Both the position numbers and the translations under genes were made by a program. From Syntrophomonas sp. DTU019 (GTDB taxonomy: Bacteria > Bacillota > Syntrophomonadia > Syntrophomonadales > Syntrophomonadaceae), in contig LFSQ01000011.1 of assembly GCA_001512785.1 (NCBI GenBank), positions 1 to 59,596 of the forward strand: DNA of 59,596 bases. Reading direction: 5' to 3'. The notes under the pieces were generated by a model. The model was not told the DNA's origin. It saw nothing but the letters and a program-made list of their open reading frames with translations, and did no database searches. Positions 8,221 through 17,031 of this stretch are shown here, in pieces. The number at the start of each line of letters is the position of its first letter. The stretch's first letter is position 1.

Positions 8221-9281
8221 CAGCGACCGGCACTGCTTTTATTTAATAAATAGAAGCCCGCTCCGGCTGCTACAGCAACGGTGAGAAGGATCAAAATCGT
8301 GGTCCAGGCCGAGGGGGAATCCTGCTGCAGGGGTTTGGCCCCTGCTGCCCCGGCGCTGTCAGTGCTCCCCCCCAGGGTGGCAGCCAGCACATCGGCAAAA
8401 GCGACCGCCCCTTGCGCAGCATCATCTTTGGGATTGGTGTGTGATCCGACCTCAATCAGCATAGCCCGCGGGGTGAGATCCTGATTAAAATCGCCCTTGC
8501 CCATGAATATCCCATTGGAAAGCCCGGGCTTGGTCTTGTCCATCATTGCTTTGAGCTGTTTGGCAAAATCCAGATTGGTTTTTGCGTTAGGGTTGGTTCT
8601 TCCCACCACCAGTTTTATCTTGGTAGCTTCCTGTCCATTAATTGTGGTCTGGTATTGGCCGGGCGGCACCGCGTCACGGTGCACATCGATCAATACCTGT
8701 GCGCCATTCTTCAGCAATGAAGCCGCAGTGCGCCTGGAGCGGTTATAAGCATTGACGTCATGGGGATTGTGGTTGTTTTTGTTATATTCCACCGTGTAGC
8801 CCAGCTCTTGCAGGCGCTGGGCCAGGGCCTGACCTACATCATAAATGCCGCCATTGCCCGGTTTGCTCTCCTTGCCGTCAGTAGGCACATAAGACTCGTC
8901 ACTATGGGTGTGATATATGGCTATAGTGGGTTTGGCGGCTGCCACCGGGATCTCCTGGCTGTCTACTACCCAGGCCTGGCGCTGCTGGTCAAAGTTGACC
9001 TGCGGCATCTGCTCTTTGCCCACAAACACGCAGCGCGCGGTATGACCTGAAACCTCCACCACCTGGTATCTGCCGTTATCGCTGCTGATGTATTCGTCAC
9101 CAACATATACCTGGGCCCCAGTCTGGGTGATAATATTATTGTTTTCGTCTACCAAAGAGAAATAGTAGCCTGACGGCAACTCCTCATAAACGGCTTCAGC
9201 CTCACCTGCCAGGACGAAACTCAATCCCGCCATCAGGCTGACAGCCAGCAAAAAGGCTATGGTTTTTCTATGCACCTTCAT
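8220..9281 (-). CDS. spoIIP: Stage II sporulation protein P (SpoIIP-like peptidoglycan hydrolase)
   Basis: SpoIIP is a septal peptidoglycan amidase and endopeptidase that works with SpoIID and SpoIIM during forespore engulfment. The 353-residue protein has an N-terminal signal or anchor segment and the catalytic-domain motif AIYHTHSDESYVP, whose His and Glu belong to the zinc site of this family. DVHRDAVPPG carries a further His, and the C-terminal transmembrane helix is TTILILLTVAVAAGAGFYLL. I prefer the ATG at 9281, with AGGAG seven bases upstream, to the in-frame GTG at 9284. It overlaps the DUF1614 gene by 14 bases. A C-terminal helix is unusual for the best-known members. Confidence 0.85.
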   Translation of the reverse strand: MKVHRKTIAFLLAVSLMAGLSFVLAGEAEAVYEELPSGYYFSLVDENNNIITQTGAQVYVGDEYISSDNGRYQVVEVSGHTARCVFVGKEQMPQVNFDQQRQAWVVDSQEIPVAAAKPTIAIYHTHSDESYVPTDGKESKPGNGGIYDVGQALAQRLQELGYTVEYNKNNHNPHDVNAYNRSRRTAASLLKNGAQVLIDVHRDAVPPGQYQTTINGQEATKIKLVVGRTNPNAKTNLDFAKQLKAMMDKTKPGLSNGIFMGKGDFNQDLTPRAMLIEVGSHTNPKDDAAQGAVAFADVLAATLGGSTDSAGAAGAKPLQQDSPSAWTTILILLTVAVAAGAGFYLLNKSSAGR

Positions 9282-10092
9282 CACCTCGCTCCTGCGACTC
9301 CCTCATTCCGGTGATTTCCATGCGCTCTTCCCAATCCCTGAACCCTTCCGGGTCAGGTTCATCATCTTTATCATGGGCAGTGTAATCAGCCTGCATGCTG
9401 TCCTGGTCCGGTTTACGGGCCGGGGCCGGCTCTTTGAGGTTTTCCACCAACCTGGGGTCTTTGTCTTCACTGCTCGGTCCTCCAGCCATGCGCTCCAGGC
9501 TCTCGCCCACCAGCTCAGCCAGCAGAATAGCCAGTATACCGGCTAAAACCAGGGAGTCAAAGGCCCCGGCTCCGCCTAAATGAACGGTTCCCCGCACCCC
9601 GCTCTGCAGCAAGTAAACCAGTTGACCGATGTCTAAGGCCAGGACCGCCATTACTGCCGCAAAGAAGGCCCCGCGCCGTGATCTGCCCGCCAGGTAGCCA
9701 ACTATGCCGGCTATTAAAGGATAAAGGTAGATCGGGTCAATAAAAACGTTTTCCGGCTCGGCCCCCAGAAAACGAGCCCCAATGAATAGCACCAAAGCAG
9801 TGACCACAGCAGCGATGGCCGAGCGCATTTTTTCAAACGCAGTCCCGGCTCCCAGCCACAACCACACTGCCAGGCCTACCGTAATCACCCCGCCCACATT
9901 GATGATCAGGCGGTCGCTTACCGGGATATCGATGAAGCTGCCGATAATGATGGCCGCTATCACCGCCAAAGCCGCCCGGTCAGTTAGCCGTAAACGGTCT
10001 AAGGCCCGCTGGGCTACACCAAAATAGATGAGAATCGATATCACCACCAGGGCAATTAGACCAAAGGGGAAATTGGCCATTTTGTGCCACAT
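9268..10092 (-). CDS. DUF1614 family membrane protein
   Basis: The 274-residue integral membrane protein matches the DUF1614 family: about seven or eight hydrophobic helices up to residue 205, with the conserved GGVITVGLA and HLGGAGAFDSLVLAGILAILLAE stretches. A hydrophilic, charged tail of about 65 residues follows and is probably cytoplasmic. The function of the family is unknown. It lies immediately before and overlaps spoIIP. The start is uncertain: the ATG at 10092 has AAGG directly against it, and the ATG four codons later is spaced better. Confidence 0.8.
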   Translation of the reverse strand: MWHKMANFPFGLIALVVISILIYFGVAQRALDRLRLTDRAALAVIAAIIIGSFIDIPVSDRLIINVGGVITVGLAVWLWLGAGTAFEKMRSAIAAVVTALVLFIGARFLGAEPENVFIDPIYLYPLIAGIVGYLAGRSRRGAFFAAVMAVLALDIGQLVYLLQSGVRGTVHLGGAGAFDSLVLAGILAILLAELVGESLERMAGGPSSEDKDPRLVENLKEPAPARKPDQDSMQADYTAHDKDDEPDPEGFRDWEERMEITGMRESQERGDEGA

Positions 10093-10160
10093 CCTTTCTC
10101 AGTCTTATGGCAATAGATTTCCCCACATAGTTGTTTTTATGTAAAGAGGAGCGGTAATGG

Positions 10161-11207
10161 TTAGCGGCGGGACCAAAGATCGCAATCGATATGGCGGGCT
10201 TCAAGCCAGGCCCGGGTGTGACCCAGAATTATCAAGGGCTTTTCATGAATTGCGGCAAGATCGGGGGAAGAAGTCATCAAGAATATGGCTTTGAGCCGAT
10301 AAAGCCATTGTTCCATAAAAGTTGACAGCGAATCTGACCCTTTTTGTACATAGTGTTTTACCAGAGGGCCTGCCATTCCTACCAGGGCAGCCCCCATGCA
10401 CAGGGCTTTGGCAGCATCCACAGCGGTCCTGATACCACCGGAAGCGATTATTTTTACCGGAAGCCCCAGTGCAACGATTTCCGCCAGGCTGACCGCAGTA
10501 GGCAAGCCCCAGCAGTCCAGTTCATGGTCAAAACAACCCTGGCGCAGATTCTCGATAACTATAAAATTGGTGCCGCCCTGACCACCGGTGTCAAATAGCC
10601 TTACCCCGGCTTCATAAAGCTGCTTCACGCTTTCCCTGGATAAACCGAAGCCTACCTCCTTGGCAATAACCGGTACCGGCGACAGGGCTGCAATCCGGGC
10701 GATATTGTCCAGCATGCCGCTAAAATGCCTCTCACCTTCGCGCATAGCCAGTTCCTGCGGCACATTGAGGTGAAGCTGCAGAGCATCTGCGGCGATCATC
10801 TCCACTGCCTGCAGAGCCTCCTCCGGCCTGGCCAGAGCGCTTATATTGGCAAGTATGATCCCGTCTGGATTGACTTCCCTGACCACTGTAAAAGTAGGCT
10901 TTCTCTTTCGATCGGTTACTGCTATGGACTGGGACCCCACTGCCATTGCCAGTCCAAAATCACGGGCCAGAAGGGCTAAAGCCCGGTTGATTTCTTTGGA
11001 CATTTCAGTACCACCAGTGATGGCATTGATAAGCAGTGGGTATTGCAGCGGCTTGCCCAGGAAATCCTGGCTCAAATCGATGCTGTCAAAATCCAGTTCA
11101 GGCACGGCATGATGCAGCAAATACACATCATCAAAACCATTCTTGCCCGGTCCATCCTGGCAGAGGCAACTTATCTGGATATGCTCGTCTTTGCGCCTGG
11201 CCCTAAT
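10161..11207 (-). CDS. fni: Type 2 isopentenyl-diphosphate isomerase, probable AUU start
   Basis: Fni is the FMN- and NAD(P)H-dependent enzyme that interconverts isopentenyl and dimethylallyl diphosphate. The first ordinary start in the frame is GTG at 11126, but the 27 codons upstream encode RRKDEHI and more, the conserved N-terminus that binds substrate and flavin in this family. The open stretch between the preceding in-frame TAA and that GTG has no ATG, GTG or TTG. ATT at 11207-11205 lies eight bases after GGAGG and gives 348 residues, the usual length. Motifs include NAITGGT, AVGSQSIA, TGGQGGTN and IIASGGIRT. It begins just past the mobA stop. Confidence 0.9.
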   Translation of the reverse strand: MRARRKDEHIQISCLCQDGPGKNGFDDVYLLHHAVPELDFDSIDLSQDFLGKPLQYPLLINAITGGTEMSKEINRALALLARDFGLAMAVGSQSIAVTDRKRKPTFTVVREVNPDGIILANISALARPEEALQAVEMIAADALQLHLNVPQELAMREGERHFSGMLDNIARIAALSPVPVIAKEVGFGLSRESVKQLYEAGVRLFDTGGQGGTNFIVIENLRQGCFDHELDCWGLPTAVSLAEIVALGLPVKIIASGGIRTAVDAAKALCMGAALVGMAGPLVKHYVQKGSDSLSTFMEQWLYRLKAIFLMTSSPDLAAIHEKPLIILGHTRAWLEARHIDCDLWSRR

Positions 11208-11209
11208 TG

Positions 11210-11797
11210 CTAATTCCTCCCTGCGATTTCCCTGGCTTTATCCAATGCAGCCAGATCATTGATGTTAAAAAACACTTCTGCTACCGGCCCAAAGCGGGCC
11301 AAGTCGGTTTCATCCAGGTACAGGGCATTGAGATCATCAAAGATCCTGGTTAATTTCAACTTATCCTTTTTAAGGCAATCAGTTAACAGGGGCACACAGC
11401 TCTGATTATAGACTGCAGCCGTAGGCTGCAGACGCCCGCCTATTACCGGGACCACAGAGTCGCAATCTGCAGCCCTCTCCATCATATAATTGATCACATC
11501 TGTATTGACAAAGGGCATATCGCAGCTCAACACAAAAATCTCAGTCCTGGAGGTATTCATCAAAGCGGCATGTATACCGGCAATCGGGCCTTTACGGGGG
11601 AATATATCGGTTATCACCCGGGCCGGGTATTTTTCGTATAATTCCGGCTCATTGGTTACAATCAGCAGTTCATCAAAATAGGGCTTTAGCCGGGCTAAAA
11701 TATACTCTATCACCTTGATGCCGTTTAGAGAGGCCAGGGCTTTGTTGATGCCCATGCGCGAACTCTTTCCGCCAGACAAAATAGCCACAGCAGGCAT
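11210..11797 (-). CDS. mobA: Molybdenum cofactor guanylyltransferase
   Basis: MobA joins GMP to molybdopterin to form the guanine dinucleotide cofactor used by enzymes such as formate dehydrogenase. The 195 residues start with the nucleotide-binding motif LSGGKSSRMG and K20, followed by the fold's LSCDMPFV metal-binding Asp motif. Its stop lies two bases before the probable AUU start of fni, and the fni ribosome site is inside its last codons. A terminator-like hairpin separates it from fmdB upstream. Formate metabolism is expected in a syntroph, but no formate dehydrogenase lies in the window. Confidence 0.9.
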   Translation of the reverse strand: MPAVAILSGGKSSRMGINKALASLNGIKVIEYILARLKPYFDELLIVTNEPELYEKYPARVITDIFPRKGPIAGIHAALMNTSRTEIFVLSCDMPFVNTDVINYMMERAADCDSVVPVIGGRLQPTAAVYNQSCVPLLTDCLKKDKLKLTRIFDDLNALYLDETDLARFGPVAEVFFNINDLAALDKAREIAGRN

Positions 11798-11827
11798 TTA
11801 CAAGCTCCTTTCCCGTCTACTAATAAG

Positions 11828-11850
11828 AAAAGGCTGCCATTGGCAGCCTC
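11828..11850 (-). terminator. Rho-independent terminator after fmdB
   Basis: On the minus strand AGGCTGCC/GGCAGCCT form an eight-pair stem with a three-base loop, followed by TTTCTTATT. It ends the aroA-to-fmdB segment or makes downstream expression partial; mobA begins 31 bases further on. Confidence 0.75.
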
Positions 11851-11855
11851 TTGCT

Positions 11856-12071
11856 CTATCGCGGATAATTGCTGCAATGGGTGTTGCTGCAGCCCTGGCA
11901 GGCCGGTGGCCCAACTTTGTCAGCAAATGATTTGGTACTGAAAGAAGAGAACAGGGCCTGGATATTCGCTGACTGACACCCCGGACATTTGACGTTGTCA
12001 CGCTTATCCATCTTGGTTAGAACCTCAAAGGTTCGTTCGCAATCCCTGCATTTATACTCGTATATCGGCAT
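11856..12071 (-). CDS. FmdB family zinc ribbon protein
   Basis: The 71-residue protein begins MPIYEYKCRDCE, the hallmark of the FmdB family, with a second CPGC pair completing a zinc ribbon. An extra Cys-rich tail (CQGCSNTHCSNYPR) ends it. The ATG at 12071, preceded by GGGGAGA, is the right start; an upstream in-frame start has no support. FmdB proteins are small putative regulatory or chaperone-like proteins whose role is not settled. It follows the ispH-S1 gene by 19 bases. Confidence 0.88.
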   Translation of the reverse strand: MPIYEYKCRDCERTFEVLTKMDKRDNVKCPGCQSANIQALFSSFSTKSFADKVGPPACQGCSNTHCSNYPR

Positions 12072-12090
12072 GGTTCTCCCCATCCTGCTA

Positions 12091-14082
12091 CTAAATGTCA
12101 TCGTCTGGTTTGGATTCCAGGTACTGTTCCACCTCTAGGCGGTTCAGCTCATTGCGGGCTTCTTTAATAGATAAACCAATCCGCTTTTCATCGGGGTCAA
12201 TGCTGATTATCTTTACCATCACTTTGTCCCCGGCTTTAACTACATCTTCGGGTTTTTCCACGCGATAATCGGCCAACTGGGAGATGTGAACCAATCCATC
12301 CACTCCCGGATCCAGCTCGACGAAAGCGCCGAAAGGAGCTATTCTGACCACCGTTCCCTCGACTATATCGCCTTGATGATATTTTTCCAAAGCCAATTCC
12401 CACGGACTCTTCAAGAGCTTCTTACGGCTCAGCGAGACTCTTTCTTTTTCCCGATCCAGCCCCAGTATATAGACCTCAATCTGATCGCCTTCATTGAGGA
12501 CATCCGCAGGGTGTTCAACCCGGCGGTGGTCCAGTTCGGATACATGCAACAGCCCTTCATAACCCCCCAGGTCGATGAAGGCCCCGTAATCTACGATGCG
12601 TTTTACAATTCCGGTGCGGGTTTGACCTTCAGCAATATTCTGCCAGAATTCCATTTTTTGCCGGTTCTTTTCTTCTAAAACCAGCTCCCGCCGGGATAAA
12701 ACCACCTGTGAACCGCGGCGTTTGTTGCGGTTGAATTCAATGATATTGAACAGCATGGTCTGCCCGATGTAATCGTCCAGATTTTTAACATAACCGTCAT
12801 CCACATGCGATGCAGGCAAAAAGCCAACCACACCGACATCCGCCAACAGCCCGCCTTTTACGCTTTCAATAATGGTGCCTTCTACGGGGCGTTTTTCATT
12901 GAAAGCTACTTCCAGTTCATCCAGGGTCTTTTTGAAGTCCACTTTTTTCTTGGACAGGAGAATAGTGCCATCATCATCCCATTTCAATACCAATACTTCA
13001 ATTTCATCCCCGACCTGAACCAGATCACGGGCAGAACTGACTTCCTTCAAGGACAGCTCGCGCAGTGGAATCACACCTTCGGATTTGCCACCGACATCAA
13101 CCATAACCTCATCATCCAATACTTGAACGACCGTGCCCTTTATCACTTCTCCCCTGCTGGGAGTTGCAAGACCTGCCATTTCAGCCTCAAGTTTGGCAAA
13201 AGACTCCTCGTTGCCTGGCTTCTCCCCGGCCTGATTCTGATCTTCTCTTTCTTCGTCGTAACCTGTCATCCTGCTTATTACCTCCTTAATAATCCAATCC
13301 GGAGTAGAAGCACCTGCAGTAATACCGATTCTATCAGCGTCTTGAAACCAGTCTGGCTGGATATCTGCCGCGGTCTGTACTCTGTAGGTCGTAACCCCGG
13401 TATTTAAACACTCTCTCACAAGAGTGGCTGTATTAGAACTGTGGGCATCGCCGATTACTATCATCAGGTCAACCTGCTGACTTAATTCCCGGGCTACTTT
13501 GATCCTGTTGGTGGTAGCCGAACATATAGTGTTGAATACCCTCAACTCTTTAACTTTGGGCAGTATGGCGGCAATGGCTGCGAAATAATCCTGGGGTTCT
13601 TTAGTGGTCTGTGAAACCACCCCCACCTTATCCATTCTGGGCAACAATTCGGCCTCAGCCCGGTCTTTTACCACCCGAGCGGTTTCGCACCAGCCTACAA
13701 TACCCTGCACCTCGGGGTGTGCTGCATCCCCAAATATTACTACATCATACCCTTGCTCATGCAAATCGGCAACCAACTGATGGATCCTGGCAACTCGCGG
13801 GCAGGTAGCATCTATTAGCATGATGTCCCGTTTTTGAGCCTGGTCTATAATCTGTGGAGAACAACCATGCGAGCGAATGACCAGCTTATCTCCAGCTTGC
13901 AGTTGTTCGACATTATCCACCGGGTCAATACCTTGTTGGGCCAGTTCTGCGACTACAGCTTGATTGTGCACCAGCGGCCCCAGGGTATAACAGCCACCTG
14001 GAACACAGGCCTCCCGGGCGATTTTCACCGCCCGCTTAACCCCGGCGCAAAACCCGGCGTGCTCAGCTAATAGGATCTGCAA
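12091..14082 (-). CDS. ispH: IspH-S1 fusion: HMBPP reductase with four S1 RNA-binding domains
   Basis: The 663-residue protein joins two functions. Residues 1-280 are IspH (LytB), the Fe-S enzyme that makes IPP and DMAPP in the last step of the MEP pathway; its three cluster Cys lie in AGFCAGV (C12), DATCPRV and NTICSAT. After a charged linker, residues 300-660 hold four S1 repeats like ribosomal protein S1, for example [16 protein letters not shown] and [18 protein letters not shown]. Such fusions are known in Clostridia. TTG appears to be the start codon. It lies in an operon with cmk and plsC; cmk-rpsA adjacency is widespread, so this ORF replaces separate rpsA and ispH genes. Confidence 0.94.
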   Translation of the reverse strand: MQILLAEHAGFCAGVKRAVKIAREACVPGGCYTLGPLVHNQAVVAELAQQGIDPVDNVEQLQAGDKLVIRSHGCSPQIIDQAQKRDIMLIDATCPRVARIHQLVADLHEQGYDVVIFGDAAHPEVQGIVGWCETARVVKDRAEAELLPRMDKVGVVSQTTKEPQDYFAAIAAILPKVKELRVFNTICSATTNRIKVARELSQQVDLMIVIGDAHSSNTATLVRECLNTGVTTYRVQTAADIQPDWFQDADRIGITAGASTPDWIIKEVISRMTGYDEEREDQNQAGEKPGNEESFAKLEAEMAGLATPSRGEVIKGTVVQVLDDEVMVDVGGKSEGVIPLRELSLKEVSSARDLVQVGDEIEVLVLKWDDDGTILLSKKKVDFKKTLDELEVAFNEKRPVEGTIIESVKGGLLADVGVVGFLPASHVDDGYVKNLDDYIGQTMLFNIIEFNRNKRRGSQVVLSRRELVLEEKNRQKMEFWQNIAEGQTRTGIVKRIVDYGAFIDLGGYEGLLHVSELDHRRVEHPADVLNEGDQIEVYILGLDREKERVSLSRKKLLKSPWELALEKYHQGDIVEGTVVRIAPFGAFVELDPGVDGLVHISQLADYRVEKPEDVVKAGDKVMVKIISIDPDEKRIGLSIKEARNELNRLEVEQYLESKPDDDI

Positions 14083-14137
14083 TCGTTTTACCCCGCAAAT
14101 ATATAATAGATTCTAAATATATTGGCTAAATCCTTCT

Positions 14138-14731
14138 TTATTTACATAAAAGTAGATTAATTTGGGCCATAATTTCCTGACTCACTGTTCCCAGAAGCCT
14201 GGAACTGTATTTTTCCTGGTAATATGTCGACAAATCAAGGGGTTTGCCGATTATTACCCGTAATGGCTTGATCCAGCCCAAAGGGAATCCCCCTTTTGTA
14301 CCGATAACTGCTACCGGTACTACTGCCGCCCTGCTTTTCATAGCCAGCATCCCCACCCCGGGCTGAATGCTGCTTTCAGCAGTGTCCTGGCGCCTGCCGC
14401 CCTGGGGAAAAATCCCCAGGGTTTCGCCTTTTTCAAGCAATTCCAGGGCCTGCCTGATGGCATTGCGATCTGCTGACCCCCGGTTTACCGGAAAAGCATT
14501 CAGGCCCCGCAATATGGTGCCTAACAGGGGATTGTGAAACAGCTCCGCCTTGGCCATAAAATGCACCGGCCGATTAATGGCTACACCCACCAGAATCGGA
14601 TCCCAGTTGCTGACATGGTTAGCAGCCACGATAACAGGTCCTTTTGGGGGTAGGTTATGTAATCCCTCAACTTTCAAACCAAGAATAATCAAAAAGCTTC
14701 TTAAAAGGCCTCTGATGAGTGCGTAAAACAT
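14138..14731 (-). CDS. plsC: 1-acyl-sn-glycerol-3-phosphate acyltransferase
   Basis: PlsC acylates lysophosphatidate to phosphatidate at the inner face of the membrane, the step after PlsY. The 197 residues contain the catalytic H-x4-D motif NHVSNWDP, the FPVNRGSADR substrate loop and the FPQGGR motif. An N-terminal hydrophobic segment anchors it. It starts one base past cmk. Members next to cmk are common in Clostridia. Confidence 0.93.
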   Translation of the reverse strand: MFYALIRGLLRSFLIILGLKVEGLHNLPPKGPVIVAANHVSNWDPILVGVAINRPVHFMAKAELFHNPLLGTILRGLNAFPVNRGSADRNAIRQALELLEKGETLGIFPQGGRRQDTAESSIQPGVGMLAMKSRAAVVPVAVIGTKGGFPLGWIKPLRVIIGKPLDLSTYYQEKYSSRLLGTVSQEIMAQINLLLCK

Positions 14732-14732
14732 C

Positions 14733-15389
14733 TTACGCCCCCTGAATCTTCATCATAATGGCATGTAGAACCTCATCTTCGGTCATATTGCTGGTATCGA
14801 TAACAATATGATCGGGCAATACCCTTAAAGCGCCCACCGGGCGTTGGGAATCAATCTGATCCCTTTTTATCATTTCCTCTCGTACCGCAGAAGGATCAGA
14901 CTTGTAGCCGAGCAGTTCCATTTCCCGTACCCGGCGCTGCGCACGTTCCTCTAAACCGGCGGTAAGGAAGAATTTATAGTCAGCATCGGGAAGCACATAT
15001 TCCCCGATGTCTCTGCCATCCATGACCACCGAGCACTTGCCGGCCATGGCCTGCTGGAGTTTAACCATAACCGCTCTCACCGCAGGGTGTGAGGATACCG
15101 TTGAAACCGCCTCACCGACCTGTGGCGCTCTGATCAAATCGGTAACATCTACCCCATCGCTGATTATTCTCTGATCACCGCTGTGGTTTTGGAAATGGAT
15201 ATCAGTAGCTTCTGCAAGCTGTTGCAGCAGGTTGGAATCGTAAAGGTCAATACCTTGTTGCAGGGCTTTCAAAGTGAGGGCTCGATACATTGCACCGGTA
15301 TCAATATAAGTAAAGTTCAGTTCACGGGCTAATCTCCGCGCAACAGTGCTCTTGCCGGCACCAGCCGGACCATCAATCGCTATCTTCAT
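14733..15389 (-). CDS. cmk: Cytidylate kinase
   Basis: Cmk phosphorylates CMP and dCMP using ATP. The 218-residue form begins MKIAIDGPAGAGKST, an exact family start with the P-loop; AGGTGG precedes this ATG at 15389, so 13 in-frame upstream codons are left out. The FTYIDTGAMYRA, VVMDGRDIGEYVLPDADYKFFLTA and RDQIDSQRPVGALR segments are all family hallmarks. It stands between aroA and plsC. Confidence 0.96.
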   Translation of the reverse strand: MKIAIDGPAGAGKSTVARRLARELNFTYIDTGAMYRALTLKALQQGIDLYDSNLLQQLAEATDIHFQNHSGDQRIISDGVDVTDLIRAPQVGEAVSTVSSHPAVRAVMVKLQQAMAGKCSVVMDGRDIGEYVLPDADYKFFLTAGLEERAQRRVREMELLGYKSDPSAVREEMIKRDQIDSQRPVGALRVLPDHIVIDTSNMTEDEVLHAIMMKIQGA

Positions 15390-15467
15390 TCCTTTACCAC
15401 CTACGTCTGCTCCTATATATTTTAGCACACCTCAACTCACTACAACACCTTGCCGTGAGTTTTTGCC

Positions 15468-16757
15468 TCAACAATTGCGGGTCAGGCTCTCAAGCAACTG
15501 CCAGAACCGGGGAAAGGATATATCCACCGCTTCGGCCCCTTTGAGCAGGGTTTCTCCCCGGGCAACAAGCGCAGCTACAGCCAGGCTCATAGCGATGCGG
15601 TGGTCACCCAGGCTGTGCACTTCTGCTCCCCTTAAGTGTTGCGGCTTACCGGTGATCAGCAATCCCTGCGGCAATTCCTCAACACAGGCTCCCATTTTAT
15701 TAAGCTGAGTGGATATGGCGGCCAGGCGGTCTGATTCCTTGACCCGCAGTTCCCCGGCATCGTCTATTCTCGATTCGCCATCAGCTGCTGCCATGGCCAC
15801 AGCCAGAATCGGTACTTCATCTATCATTCGCGGTATGATGCTACCGCCGACGGAGGTACCATGCAGCGCAGCGCTTCTAACCAGGACATCCGCAACCGGC
15901 TCACCCCCCACCACCTGCTGATGCTCCAGTACTATGTCGGCCCCCATACGCCTCAAGACCTCAATAATACCTGTACGGGTGGGATTAACCCCCACACCCT
16001 TGATCAACAGTTCCGATCCGGGAATAAGGGAGGCAGCCACCATGAAATAAGCCGCTGAGGAAATGTCACCGGGAACCACAAAGTCCTGCGGCTCTAATAA
16101 TCGCCCCGGATTGAGAGTGATGCTGTCAGAGGTCAAAATGAGATCGGCCCCCATGGCTGACAGCATGCGTTCGCTGTGGTCCCGGGAAGGCTGTGGCTCT
16201 GATAGCACGGTTTGGCCTTCCGCCTGCAGCCCGGCCAAAAGCAAGGCTGTTTTGAGCTGGGCGCTGGCCACCGGCAGGCGGTATTCAATCCCCCTGAGCT
16301 GCTTGCCCATTATCACCAGCGGAGCCCGGCCATCCTGCCTGGCATATACCGCCGCACCCATCATCCGCAAAGGCTCCATCACCCTTTGCATGGGCCGCCG
16401 GTGCAAAGAATCATCCCCGCTTAAAATCGACAAAAAGGGGCGTCCGGCCAGTAATCCAGCCAGGAGGCGCATGGTGGTCCCGGAATTGCCGCAATCCAAA
16501 ACATCATCAGCTTCCTTTAGCCCTTCCCAGCCCGTTCCCGATATGATCAGTCCCGGTTTTTCGCTTTTTATATCAACCCCCAGCCGGCCTAAACACCTTA
16601 AGGTGGCACAAGTGTCCTGGGCTTGTAGAAAGTTCTGCACCCTGCTCTTGCCCCTGGCCAGGCTGGAAAAGATCAAAGCCCGGTGAGATATGGATTTGTC
16701 CGCGCTGACGGTTATTTCTCCCCGCAGGGCTTTGCATGGGCTCAGCCTCAATTCCAA
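15468..16757 (-). CDS. aroA: 3-phosphoshikimate 1-carboxyvinyltransferase (EPSP synthase)
   Basis: AroA transfers enolpyruvate from PEP to shikimate 3-phosphate, the sixth step of the chorismate pathway. I choose the TTG at 16757: GGAGGAGG stands eight bases before it and the product (ELRLSPCKALRGEITVSADK) fits the family start, leaving 429 residues. Motifs are DKSISHRA, GNSGTTMRLLAGLLAG, PSRDHSERM and VKESDRLA. It is the first gene of the long cluster, with 78 bases to cmk. Other chorismate-related genes, DAHP synthase and chorismate mutase, lie at 22.9 and 25.2 kb. Confidence 0.96.
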   Translation of the reverse strand: MELRLSPCKALRGEITVSADKSISHRALIFSSLARGKSRVQNFLQAQDTCATLRCLGRLGVDIKSEKPGLIISGTGWEGLKEADDVLDCGNSGTTMRLLAGLLAGRPFLSILSGDDSLHRRPMQRVMEPLRMMGAAVYARQDGRAPLVIMGKQLRGIEYRLPVASAQLKTALLLAGLQAEGQTVLSEPQPSRDHSERMLSAMGADLILTSDSITLNPGRLLEPQDFVVPGDISSAAYFMVAASLIPGSELLIKGVGVNPTRTGIIEVLRRMGADIVLEHQQVVGGEPVADVLVRSAALHGTSVGGSIIPRMIDEVPILAVAMAAADGESRIDDAGELRVKESDRLAAISTQLNKMGACVEELPQGLLITGKPQHLRGAEVHSLGDHRIAMSLAVAALVARGETLLKGAEAVDISFPRFWQLLESLTRNC

Positions 16758-17031
16758 TCTGCTAACCTCCTCCATTCTGCAGGCCTTTGTCTGGCAGCAT
16801 GCTTTCATCATGACCGCTTATTAGTAAAACCATCAATGGCCTTTCCCAATCCTGTTGCATCCTAACAGGTTTTTCCTGAACATTTCGTATATACCTTATT
16901 CGGTTAACAGCTTATCCAACTGAGCATCTACATACGCCTGATTTAGATAGAAAATTTCCGCTCCTGGGCTCACATTTGATGCACTGAGGTCACCATTGCC
17001 TCAATTCATCATCATAACCGGTCTAATCCCT

